Shown piece by piece: positions 1-6,498 of a DNA stretch of 14,726 bases (position 1 is its first letter; every line of letters starts with the position of its first letter). Position numbers and translations under genes: made by a program. The notes under the pieces were generated by a model that saw nothing but the letters and a program-made list of their open reading frames with translations, was not told the origin of the DNA and made no database searches. Source of the DNA: Oleidesulfovibrio sp964593925. Its GTDB lineage: Bacteria > Desulfobacterota > Desulfovibrionia > Desulfovibrionales > Desulfovibrionaceae. The stretch is from assembly GCA_964593925.1 (NCBI GenBank), contig CAZQKM010000040.1, forward strand, positions 1-14,726, in the 5' to 3' direction.

Positions 1-142
1 TTCATGGGCAGGATAGTAGCTTAACTCTGTGTCCACAACTTTGTAGCAGGATCAATCAGAGGCTAAGTTTAGTCTACAACTTTATTTTTAAGTTTAGAAC
101 TTTATTTCCTTCCTACAAGTGGATGAAGGCACACGTTGCAGA
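1..142. other. AT-rich non-coding DNA downstream of glmS
   Basis: No reading frame with a ribosome binding site is visible here. Read from the glmS stop in the minus direction, there is no stem followed by a T-run, so no intrinsic terminator for glmS can be called inside the window. The only structure is an imperfect tandem repeat (65-107, listed separately). Confidence 0.5.
65..107. repeat. Imperfect tandem repeat, AT-rich
   Basis: Positions 65-87 and 90-107 share AAGTTTAG followed by AACTTTATTT. The first copy has five extra bases (TCTAC) between the two halves. A weaker relative of the second half (ACAACTTTGT) occurs just upstream. On the minus strand the AAGTT/AACTT pairs could form short weak stems, but no T-run follows. 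The function is unknown and it may be simple slippage. Confidence 0.45.
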
Positions 143-1966
143 TTACTCCACTGTGACGGATTTGGCGAGGTTGCGGGGCTGATCCACGTCTTTGCCGAGG
201 TAGTCTGCGGTTTCGTAGCTGAACAATTGGAGGGCTGCCAGCGCCATGAAGGAAGACAGCGGGCCCCATGCTTCGGGTAATGGCCAAGGGCTGTCTACCA
301 CAAGGTCGGCACCCGGATGGGTAAGAGCAATGACCTTGCCGGAGCGAGCTTGCACTTCTTGCAGGTTTGATTTGACCTTGGGATATAATGCATCGTTCAG
401 CGCCAGGGCAAAGGTGGGGAAATCTGGATCAATAAGGGCGATGGGGCCATGCTTCATTTCTCCCGCGGCGTAGCCTTCTGCATGGATGTAGGAAAGCTCT
501 TTGAGTTTTAGGGCGCCTTCTAGCGCCAGTGGATAGCACAGCCCTCGTCCAAGAAAGAAAAAGCTGCGTGCAGCGGCATATTGTCGGGCAAGGCGCTTTG
601 CGTGTTCGCGCATGCCGGGCAGGGCAGACTCAAGCTGGCCGGGCAGTTTTTGCAAGCCCGCAATAGCGGTGTTGCGTAGCTTTGTATCGAGCATGGTGTT
701 GCATGTGCCCCAGAACAGAGCCAGCAGAGTCAGCATCGTCATTTGGCTAGTCATGGCCTTGGTGGAGGCCACGCTGATTTCGGGGCCGGCCTGGGTATAC
801 AACACAGTGTCCGATTCTCGGGCAATGGACGAACCCACCACATTGCACAGCCCCATAACTGGTAGCCCTGCGTTTTTGGCTAGTCGCAGGCCCGCCAGAG
901 TGTCGGCTGTTTCTCCAGACTGGCTGATGACGAGCACGGCTTCATCTTGGCCCAACAAGGGCTGGCTGTATCGGAATTCAGAGGCAATTTCTACGCTGAC
1001 GGGCACTTTGGCCCATTGTTCAATGAGCTGCTTGCCCCAAAGTCCCGCATGGTAGCTGGTTCCGCAGGAAACAATGTGCAGACGGCGAGGGAGGGGCATC
1101 TGTTGCAGCTCGGGCAGGGTTACAGTACGTTGCTTCCAGTCTAGGCGGCCTGCCAGGCAGTCAGCAATGACCTGAGGCTGCTCAAAAATTTCTTTGACCA
1201 TAAAGTGCTTGTGGCCGCCTTTTTGCGCGACTTGCACATCCCATGCAATGTGGTGCACGGTTTTTTGTATGGGCGACAGGTCCGCAACGCGCATCACCTT
1301 CCAGCTGTTAGCATCAATACGTACCATTTCGCCGTCTTCCAGAAAGACTACATCGCGGGTATAGCCGAGGAAAGCCGGAACATCCGAGGCCAGAAAATTT
1401 TCACCCTGCCCAACACCCAGTATCAATGGGCTGGACTGACGCGCGGCATAGAGTACACCGGGATTGTGCACATGGCAGACCACAATGGCGTATGCACCTT
1501 GAGCACGCCGTAAGGCCAGGGAGAGCGCTGTATCCAGAGCCCCTGTCTGGGCAAGGCAGTCTGCAATGAGGTTGGCGCATACCTCTGTGTCGGTGTCGGA
1601 TTGAAAGGTATACCCCTTTTGCGCAAGTTCGGTTTTGAGTGTCTGGTAGTTTTCAAAGATGCCGTTGTGGATAATGGCCAGCGTGTGGTCTTGGCAGCAG
1701 TGGGGATGCGCGTTACGCTCTACCGGCGCGCCGTGCGTGGCCCAGCGGGTGTGGCCGATGCCGCTGGTGGCCATGGTCACATTGGTGTGTGTCAGTTTTG
1801 CTTCGAGATTGGCAAGTTTGCCTTGGGCGCGGATGACAGTAAGCGCATTATTTTGCAGAAATGCGACTCCGGCAGAGTCATATCCTCGATATTCCAGACG
1901 GCGCAAACCTTCGATAATGACAGAAACAGCGGGCCGGTGCCCTGCATAGCCGATAATGCCGCACAT
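143..1966 (-). CDS. glmS: Glucosamine-6-phosphate synthase (glutamine-fructose-6-phosphate aminotransferase, isomerizing)
   Basis: This enzyme makes glucosamine-6-phosphate from fructose-6-phosphate, using ammonia from glutamine. It is the entry step to UDP-GlcNAc, peptidoglycan and lipopolysaccharide, and acts in the cytosol. At 607 residues it matches the usual length (about 609 in E. coli). The N-terminus MCGIIG puts Cys2 as the N-terminal nucleophile of the glutaminase domain (about 2-220). HTRWATHG (72-79), NGIFENY (101-107) and SDTDTE (123-128) are the other glutaminase motifs. Two SIS sugar-phosphate domains follow. The first has CGTS (301-304), SQSGET (348-353) and STK (401-403). The second has LKLKE with Glu490, HAEGYAAGEMKHGP with His506, and the C-terminal AKSVTVE with Lys602. 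All expected catalytic residues are present. The start has a strong AAGGAGA at 1972-1978, five bases before ATG. It appears monocistronic, with a long gene-free stretch upstream. Confidence 0.98.
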   Translation of the reverse strand: MCGIIGYAGHRPAVSVIIEGLRRLEYRGYDSAGVAFLQNNALTVIRAQGKLANLEAKLTHTNVTMATSGIGHTRWATHGAPVERNAHPHCCQDHTLAIIHNGIFENYQTLKTELAQKGYTFQSDTDTEVCANLIADCLAQTGALDTALSLALRRAQGAYAIVVCHVHNPGVLYAARQSSPLILGVGQGENFLASDVPAFLGYTRDVVFLEDGEMVRIDANSWKVMRVADLSPIQKTVHHIAWDVQVAQKGGHKHFMVKEIFEQPQVIADCLAGRLDWKQRTVTLPELQQMPLPRRLHIVSCGTSYHAGLWGKQLIEQWAKVPVSVEIASEFRYSQPLLGQDEAVLVISQSGETADTLAGLRLAKNAGLPVMGLCNVVGSSIARESDTVLYTQAGPEISVASTKAMTSQMTMLTLLALFWGTCNTMLDTKLRNTAIAGLQKLPGQLESALPGMREHAKRLARQYAAARSFFFLGRGLCYPLALEGALKLKELSYIHAEGYAAGEMKHGPIALIDPDFPTFALALNDALYPKVKSNLQEVQARSGKVIALTHPGADLVVDSPWPLPEAWGPLSSFMALAALQLFSYETADYLGKDVDQPRNLAKSVTVE

Positions 1967-2077
1967 GGGCGTCTCCTTGCAGAACTATGTGATAACCGGC
2001 GTTGGCGCGCGGTGTCGTTGGGGTGGGGCCGGGCGATGTGCTACTAAGACTCCAAACCAGTAAAATAGTAATATTTC

Positions 2078-2106
2078 AATATAGGCTGTCTGCCTTAAAA
2101 GTGCAA
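2078..2106 (-). promoter_or_regulatory. Candidate sigma-70 promoter for glmS
   Basis: On the minus strand TTGCAC (2101-2106) is followed after 17 bases by TATATT (2078-2083). The -10 box matches five of six consensus bases, but the -35 box matches only TTG. Transcription would start near 2071 and give a leader of about 105 bases. The leader near the start codon is GC- and C-rich and could fold through CCGGC/GCCGG. This is inference from box matching only. Confidence 0.33.
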
Positions 2107-2384
2107 GAATGGCGTTTGCCCGCACTGGGCATGGGTATCTGGGAATGGCAAAGGCTTCAAGACCAGCTATTAGGATAGTCGGGGCGCGGTGCCGCTGGCA
2201 GGATGATACGCTGGTGAACAAATGGGAATTTGGAGTAGGGGGTACCGAAATATTACCCCATCCTGACTGGTACGGTGGCAGATAGGGGGCTTGGTGTCAG
2301 AATGGCAAGATCTGCACATCCGGCAGGTTTTATGACGAGCCTAAGTAGATGTATGGAAAAGACGCTTTCAAGAGTGTTGCCTCG

Positions 2385-2407
2385 GGCATTTTTGTGTAAC
2401 ACATGCC
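2385..2407. repeat. Palindromic element with TGTGTAACACA core
   Basis: TGTGT and ACACA (2393-2403) pair around a single A. Outside them GGCA (2385-2388) and TGCC (2404-2407) also pair, with four T bulged on the left. No T-run follows on either strand, so it is not an ordinary terminator. It could be a protein-binding site or an RNA stem. Confidence 0.35.
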
Positions 2408-2531
2408 AGAGTGTTAAAAGTTTCTGCTAGGCAGTCGGCTCAGTACAGCCGGGGGGGCTATTTTCGATTGGGAAGCTACAGGTTTTTCCAGGTTGTGCAG
2501 GCACTATTTTTACCGGGTTATTTTTTGGGAA

Positions 2532-2569
2532 GCAGGCTCATGCAGTACTGCGCATGGTAGGGTGCCTGC
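2532..2569. repeat. Two-tier inverted repeat
   Basis: The outer arms are GCAGGC (2532-2537) and GCCTGC (2564-2569). The inner arms are CATGC (2539-2543) and GCATG (2552-2556). The loop region contains the palindrome GCAGTACTGC. No T-run lies directly after it on either strand. It belongs to a cluster of palindromes upstream of the glmS promoter. Confidence 0.4.
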
Positions 2570-2581
2570 ACAGCGGGAGCT

Positions 2582-2591
2582 CTGTATACAG
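2582..2591. repeat. Perfect 10-bp palindrome CTGTATACAG
   Basis: A short perfect palindrome that lies four bases before the next one. A site this short can arise by chance. It is listed because of the clustering. Confidence 0.3.
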
Positions 2592-2595
2592 CTAC

Positions 2596-2607
2596 ACGCC
2601 TAGGCGT
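2596..2607. repeat. Perfect 12-bp palindrome ACGCCTAGGCGT
   Basis: Twelve bases are perfectly self-complementary. No function is assigned. It sits between the two-tier inverted repeat and the rdgB terminator. It could be an operator for a dimeric regulator. Confidence 0.35.
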
Positions 2608-2715
2608 TGTGATTGAGCGTAGCAAGATATGGTTTTGACCGTATGGGTGCACTGATGTTGCTACATGCCAGCGAGTGGGAGGCCAGGCACAGGGGCGCGG
2701 CTTTTGCAGCGCGAG

Positions 2716-2784
2716 AAAAAACAGCCCAGGGTAGCTGTAGCAGGTCACAGAACGGGCCCGCATGACCTGTTACAGCTACAGGGC
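2716..2784 (-). terminator. Intrinsic terminator of the histidine kinase-rdgB operon
   Basis: On the minus strand the arm at 2763-2779 pairs with the arm at 2731-2747 over 17 positions, with one mismatch. The stem extends through GCCC/GGGC (2781-2784 with 2724-2727). The loop is about 15 bases and contains CGGGCCCG. Two bases after the stem come six T (2716-2721, minus sense). It begins 28 bases past the rdgB stop, the expected place. On the plus strand no T-run follows, so it should act in one direction. Confidence 0.75.
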
Positions 2785-2811
2785 CACACGGTCCGACTCT
2801 ACCTGCACACA

Positions 2812-3468
2812 TCATTTTTGCGGCTTACCAGCAGGGAGCTTGGCCTGTGCGCGTTGCCAGAACGCAGGCCAGAGTTTCATAAGTGCGGCAAGGGCCTTAC
2901 CCCGGTGAGAACAGGCATTTTTTTGTTCTGGAGTAAGCTCGGCAGAGCGCATGCCCGAAGCTGTGTCAATGAACACCGAGTCATAGCCAAAACCGTTTTT
3001 GCCTTTTTCGTCTATTGCGATGTGGCCTTCCCACAGGCCGTTTACCGTGATAGACGCCCCATTGGGCGCAGCAGCAGCGATAACACAGCAAAAGCGCGCT
3101 GTGCGTTTGTTACCTGCAACTCCCGTGAGGTTTTGCAACAGTTTGGCATTGTTTTGTTTATCGCGGGCATGGGCTGACAGACCGGGAGCATGGTCTGCAT
3201 AACGGGCAGAATGGATTCCGGGCGCACCACCGAGAGCATCAACCACAAGGCCGGAATCGTCCGCAACGGCCACAAGGCCCGTGGCTTGAGCCACGGTGCG
3301 GGCTTTCAGCAGGGCATTTTCTTCAAAGGTGCTACCTGTTTCTTCCACAGCGCCAATTTGGGGAAAGTCGTCAAGGCCGCGTACGGTCAGACCGCTGTGA
3401 CGCAGCATGACAGAAAGTTCGGCTATTTTGCCTGTGTTACGCGTGGCAAGCACAACGAAGGGGTGCAT
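2812..3468 (-). CDS. rdgB: RdgB/HAM1-family XTP/dITP pyrophosphatase
   Basis: This is a house-cleaning enzyme that hydrolyses non-canonical purine nucleoside triphosphates (XTP, dITP, ITP) to monophosphate and pyrophosphate, keeping deaminated bases out of DNA and RNA. The protein of 218 residues has the family motifs in order: TRNTGK (9-14) for nucleotide binding, STFEENA, ADDSGL (69-74) with the catalytic Asp pair, GFGYDSVF, and SHRGKAL near the C-terminus. The length is slightly above the usual 195-205, due to an Ala/Lys/Pro-rich tail. The start is the ATG at 3468, with AAGGAG nine bases upstream. An in-frame TTG at 3492 would put that ribosome binding site inside the gene and is rejected. 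It lies 49 bases downstream of a histidine kinase gene with no terminator between, so the two are probably co-transcribed. Confidence 0.93.
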   Translation of the reverse strand: MHPFVVLATRNTGKIAELSVMLRHSGLTVRGLDDFPQIGAVEETGSTFEENALLKARTVAQATGLVAVADDSGLVVDALGGAPGIHSARYADHAPGLSAHARDKQNNAKLLQNLTGVAGNKRTARFCCVIAAAAPNGASITVNGLWEGHIAIDEKGKNGFGYDSVFIDTASGMRSAELTPEQKNACSHRGKALAALMKLWPAFWQRAQAKLPAGKPQK

Positions 3469-3477
3469 ATAGTTCGG

Positions 3478-3483
3478 CTCCTT
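3478..3483 (-). promoter_or_regulatory. Ribosome binding site that fixes the rdgB start
   Basis: AAGGAG lies nine bases before the ATG at 3468. This favours that ATG over the TTG 24 bases further upstream, which has no such sequence in front of it. Confidence 0.8.
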
Positions 3484-3517
3484 AGCGGGCAATGAGGTGC
3501 AGCGCGGTTTTTTGTTT

Positions 3518-5017
3518 TTAGCTCGTGAAGTCGGAGGTGTCTGTCCCTGGCCTGGAAGGCATCAGAAGTATGATACAGGTGCCTTTGCCAGAGGCGCTTT
3601 CCAGCATGACGTTTCCGCCCATGGATTCAAGAAGCTTTTTGCTCATGGCAAGCCCGAGCCCGGCTCCTTGGGGTTTGGTAGAAAAGAATGGGCTGAAGAT
3701 ACGTTCTCTGACATGTTCGGCAATACCGTTACCCGTATCTTGGACTTGTATAAATAGCTGTGCATTGTTTGTCCCTGTGCGGACAGTCAGGGTACCGCCT
3801 TTGGGCATGGCTTCCTGTGCGTTTTTGACCAGATTGATCAGGCTTTGTTTGAGCATATCGGCATCACCGTATGCCGGGGGCAGGCTTTCGGCAAGCTCTA
3901 ACTTGGTGGTGATGGATTCTGCATTGCTATTGCGGGCCATGAGCTCCATAACTTCACGGACCAAGGTATTAAGGTCCATAGCTTGTTGTTCGGGGGTACT
4001 GGGTCTGGCAAAATCCATGGTGTTACGCAGAAAGGTTTCAAGTCTGCGGGCTTCTTCCAGAATAATACCGACTTTTTCGCGCGCCTGTGCATCTAGTGAA
4101 GGTGAGCGCAAAAGAGCATTGGCAAAGCCGCCTATGGCTACCAGCGGGTTGCGTATTTCATGAGCAAGGTACGTGCTCAGTTCGCCTATGGCCGCCATTT
4201 TTTTTGCTTGGTGGAGTTTGCGTTCGATATTGGTACGTTTTGTGATGTCACGGCGTATTTCAATGATTTGCTTCAGCTTACCGTTTTGATCATATACAGG
4301 GTAGGCGTATATGCGCATGTGCAGGGGGGTGCCGTCGGGGCCAATATGCGTGTGTACCTGCTCTGCCTTGTTGCCTGTACGCAATACTTCCTGTAGAGGG
4401 CAGACGCCTTGGCAAGAGGTGCAGAAGTTTGCGCTTGCCAATTGTCGGCAGTATCGGCCGATCCAGTATTCTTTGCTGCCGCCGCGTTTGTCCAGCACGT
4501 TTTTGTTTAGGTCGACAATGCGGCTTTCTAAGTCCAGCAGTAAAATTTCTTCGTCAATTTGGTCGATCAGCGAGGCAAACAGTGTGCGGGCATGGATAAG
4601 GTTGATGCGGCAGCTCTGGCAGAGCTGCTCCGATGTGATGATTTGCAAAAACGTCATGAGCGCGGGGGCATGCAGAACGGCGACTGGGGTAGGGGTTTGT
4701 TCGCGTAAAACGGCCATATGCATGCCAGAGTCGGTCATGTCCACAACGGTTGTGGTTGCCGGGTGGGCCTGCAAAAGATCGGTGATATTTGCATAGCGGG
4801 GCAAATGGTTCAGCGAGAGGGGCAGAGAGTGGCTCTCTTCCATACCTAGCATGCCTGTGATGCAAAAACCGGGAAAGGCGTGTATAAAATCTTGTCGGCC
4901 CACAAGGTCGGCCAGCGCGTCAAGGGCAGGGCCTTTTCCGGCCAAGGCCATATTTAGGCGGACGGGCGAGATGGGGGGCAGCTTTGGCTGCGGAGTAACA
5001 GGGGAATGAGCGGTCAT
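3518..5017 (-). CDS. Soluble PAS-domain sensor histidine kinase with a cysteine-rich sensor region
   Basis: This 499-residue kinase has no membrane segment, so it should sense a cytosolic signal. The C-terminal half is a complete kinase: the H-box AHEIRNPL with His286 as phospho-acceptor, the N-box NLVKNAQEA with Asn399, DTGNGI (427-432), FSPFFSTK (441-448) and GAGLGLAMSK (451-460). A PAS-like domain spans about 145-255. It contains Cys190, Cys199, Cys202 and Cys206, and a CxxC (Cys133, Cys136) lies just before it. Residues 20-125 begin with a glycine-rich stretch (ALAGKGPALDAL) that looks Rossmann-like, which is inference. The ATG has AAGGAGA five bases upstream (5022-5028). No response regulator is adjacent; the next gene in the operon is rdgB. 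The cysteines could bind metal, an iron-sulfur cluster or heme, or respond to redox. The ligand and target are unknown. Confidence 0.9.
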   Translation of the reverse strand: MTAHSPVTPQPKLPPISPVRLNMALAGKGPALDALADLVGRQDFIHAFPGFCITGMLGMEESHSLPLSLNHLPRYANITDLLQAHPATTTVVDMTDSGMHMAVLREQTPTPVAVLHAPALMTFLQIITSEQLCQSCRINLIHARTLFASLIDQIDEEILLLDLESRIVDLNKNVLDKRGGSKEYWIGRYCRQLASANFCTSCQGVCPLQEVLRTGNKAEQVHTHIGPDGTPLHMRIYAYPVYDQNGKLKQIIEIRRDITKRTNIERKLHQAKKMAAIGELSTYLAHEIRNPLVAIGGFANALLRSPSLDAQAREKVGIILEEARRLETFLRNTMDFARPSTPEQQAMDLNTLVREVMELMARNSNAESITTKLELAESLPPAYGDADMLKQSLINLVKNAQEAMPKGGTLTVRTGTNNAQLFIQVQDTGNGIAEHVRERIFSPFFSTKPQGAGLGLAMSKKLLESMGGNVMLESASGKGTCIILLMPSRPGTDTSDFTS

Positions 5018-5076
5018 GGGATCTCCTTGCTAGGGGCGGCAGATTTTTTATGCACGGCCTGCATGGCAGCCCGGTG

Positions 5077-5103
5077 TTGTGTGTATGCTGTTTATTCTAT
5101 ACC
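5077..5103 (+). promoter_or_regulatory. Weak candidate promoter for rimO
   Basis: TTGTGT (5077-5082) and TATACC (5098-5103) are separated by 15 bases, which is short. Each box matches the consensus only partly. If real, transcription would begin within a few bases of the rimO ATG at 5113 and the mRNA would be nearly leaderless. Confidence 0.25.
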
Positions 5104-5131
5104 TATACACCCATGACATGCATTTATTCAA
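5102..5131 (-). promoter_or_regulatory. Weak candidate promoter for the histidine kinase-rdgB operon
   Basis: On the minus strand TTGAAT (5126-5131) and TATAGG (5102-5107) are 18 bases apart. A second -10-like TATAGA lies at 5096-5101. The boxes fall inside the first codons of rimO and overlap the candidate rimO -10. The two promoters would then face each other. The evidence is weak. Confidence 0.22.
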
Positions 5132-6405
5132 TCAGTCTTGGATGTCCCAAAAACCGGGTGGATACGGAACGGCTGCTGGGAGCGCTGACAGCGGATGTAC
5201 GCATGGTGCAGACTCTGGATGCGGCAGACCTTGTTTTTATCAATACATGTGGTTTTATTGCTCCTGCTGTGGAAGAGTCTGTCCGCACGGTGGTGCAGGC
5301 CATTGCCGATCTTGAAGATGTACCGCACAGGCCATTGCTGGCTGTAGCGGGTTGTCTAGTTGGGCGGTATGGGCGTGATGCACTGGCCGCGGATCTGCCT
5401 GAGGTGGATCTGTGGCTGGATAACAGAGCGCTGGCAGATTGGCCCGAAATGCTAGGCCGTGCACTGGGGATTGCAGTTTCAGCACCGCCTGTGCGCCTGC
5501 TCTCCACAGGGCCGTCGTACGCATACCTCAAGATCAGCGACGGCTGTGCGCATGCCTGTTCATTTTGCACCATTCCCGCCATTCGTGGCAAGCTCACCTC
5601 GCTGTCAGTGCAAGAGTTGCAGGCAGAGGCAAAAATATTGCTTTCTCAGGGAGTAAAAGAGCTTGTCCTTGTGGGGCAGGATGTCACAGCCTATGGCAAC
5701 GACACGGGGGTACGGCACGGCCTGCGAACGCTTTTGGACAGCCTGCTGCCCCTAGATGGTCTTGAGCGGCTGCGGCTTATGTATCTGTATCCGGCGGGCC
5801 TTACGCCAGAGGTGCTTGGCTATCTGAGAGATGCCGGGCCTCCTTTTGTGCCATATTTTGATATCCCCGTGCAACATGCGCATGCCGATGTGTTGTCCAG
5901 GATGGGCCGCCCTTTTGCCCGTAATCCCCGTGACGTTGTGGAACGCGTTCGTACGGTATTTCCCGAGGCAGCGTTACGTACGTCTATTATTGTGGGCTTT
6001 CCTGGCGAAACACAGGAACACTATGACTGTTTGACCACATTCGTGCAGGCCGTGCGGTTTATGCACCTTGGCGTATTTGCCTACCGGGCAGAGGACGGGA
6101 CAAGCTCGGCCCTTATGCCTGATCAGGTGGATGAGCGTGAAAAAGAGTGGCGGCGTGATGCCTTGATGGAGGCTCAGGCTGAAATAAGTGAAGAACTGCT
6201 TACACCATATACGGGCAGGCAAATGGATGTGCTGGTGGATGAGCCGCATGAGGAGTGGCCCGGACTGCATGTGGGGCGCACATGGTTTCAGGCTCCGGAA
6301 GTAGATGGGGTAACCTATGTCAGCGGCCCACAAGTGCGCCCCGGTGTTATGGTATCAGCAGAAATAGTGGAGTCGGACGTCTATGACTTGGTGGCGTTGG
6401 CATAA
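5113..6405 (+). CDS. rimO: Ribosomal protein S12 methylthiotransferase (radical SAM)
   Basis: RimO adds a methylthio group to the beta carbon of a conserved aspartate of ribosomal protein S12, using two iron-sulfur clusters and SAM. The 430-residue protein has three parts. The N-terminal UPF0004 domain has cluster cysteines in SLGCPKNRVDTE (Cys11), FINTCGF (Cys46) and VAGCLVGR (Cys81). The radical SAM core has CxxxCxxC in GCAHACSFC (Cys145, Cys149, Cys152). The C-terminal TRAM domain ends in YDLVALA. It resembles Desulfovibrio RimO nearly end to end, from memory. I chose the ATG at 5113 because family members begin a few residues before the SLGCPKNR motif. The in-frame ATG at 5050 would add 21 atypical residues (cysteine- and tyrosine-rich). 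No Shine-Dalgarno sequence precedes 5113, which is odd. rpsA follows after 93 bases and has its own candidate promoter. Confidence 0.96.
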   Translation: MTCIYSISLGCPKNRVDTERLLGALTADVRMVQTLDAADLVFINTCGFIAPAVEESVRTVVQAIADLEDVPHRPLLAVAGCLVGRYGRDALAADLPEVDLWLDNRALADWPEMLGRALGIAVSAPPVRLLSTGPSYAYLKISDGCAHACSFCTIPAIRGKLTSLSVQELQAEAKILLSQGVKELVLVGQDVTAYGNDTGVRHGLRTLLDSLLPLDGLERLRLMYLYPAGLTPEVLGYLRDAGPPFVPYFDIPVQHAHADVLSRMGRPFARNPRDVVERVRTVFPEAALRTSIIVGFPGETQEHYDCLTTFVQAVRFMHLGVFAYRAEDGTSSALMPDQVDEREKEWRRDALMEAQAEISEELLTPYTGRQMDVLVDEPHEEWPGLHVGRTWFQAPEVDGVTYVSGPQVRPGVMVSAEIVESDVYDLVALA

Positions 6406-6415
6406 GCCGGATTCG

Positions 6416-6445
6416 TTGTTGAATTTTTACAACATTTCTGATAAT
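6416..6445 (+). promoter_or_regulatory. Candidate sigma-70 promoter for rpsA-sppA
   Basis: TTGTTG (6416-6421) is followed after 18 bases by GATAAT (6440-6445), which matches five of six -10 bases. The predicted start near 6452 gives a leader of about 47 bases. That leader could form a small stem (CCGT 6456-6459 with ACGG 6463-6466) before the ribosome binding site. The 5-bp stem GTTGT/ACAAC (6415-6433) overlaps the promoter and has too weak a T-run to be called a terminator for rimO. Confidence 0.42.
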
Positions 6446-6498
6446 GAGGCACATTCCGTTGGACGGTAGCGGAAAAATTTGTTGGTTGGAGGAAACGT

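Larger units (their letters stand above)
2107..2710. other. About 600 bases without a convincing gene
   Basis: I see no frame here that combines a ribosome binding site, plausible length and protein-like composition. I see no tRNA T-loop, no SRP, RNase P or tmRNA signature, and no transposase fragment. One 58-codon plus-strand frame (2109-2285) lacks a ribosome binding site. The stretch does contain several perfect or near-perfect palindromes (2385-2407, 2532-2569, 2582-2591, 2596-2607) and a run of seven G at about 2451. It could hold a small RNA, a decayed gene or only spacer. Confidence 0.5.

Noticed and set aside
1967..2071. A glmS ribozyme or other leader riboswitch
   Set aside because: The glmS ribozyme core and cleavage-site sequence (GCGCC followed by AGAACTGG) is absent from the minus-strand leader. 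Only a weak GC-rich stem is possible.
2393..2403. TGTGTAACACA shared with the loop region of the sppA terminator (9241-9251, reverse complement)
   Set aside because: The match is only 11 bases, simple in composition, and inside a self-complementary stem at both places. Chance is enough to explain it.
2665..3177. A 170-codon plus-strand frame
   Set aside because: It runs through the terminator hairpin and is antisense to rdgB. It has no ribosome binding site and a low-quality composition.
3469..3492. Longer rdgB beginning at the TTG at 3492
   Set aside because: The AAGGAG needed for initiation would lie inside the coding region, and the extra eight residues precede the conserved N-terminal strand of the family.
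5050..5112. Longer rimO beginning at the ATG at 5050
   Set aside because: The added 21 residues (cysteine- and tyrosine-rich) are unlike RimO N-termini, which start just before SLGCPKNR. Some doubt remains, since neither start has a good ribosome binding site.
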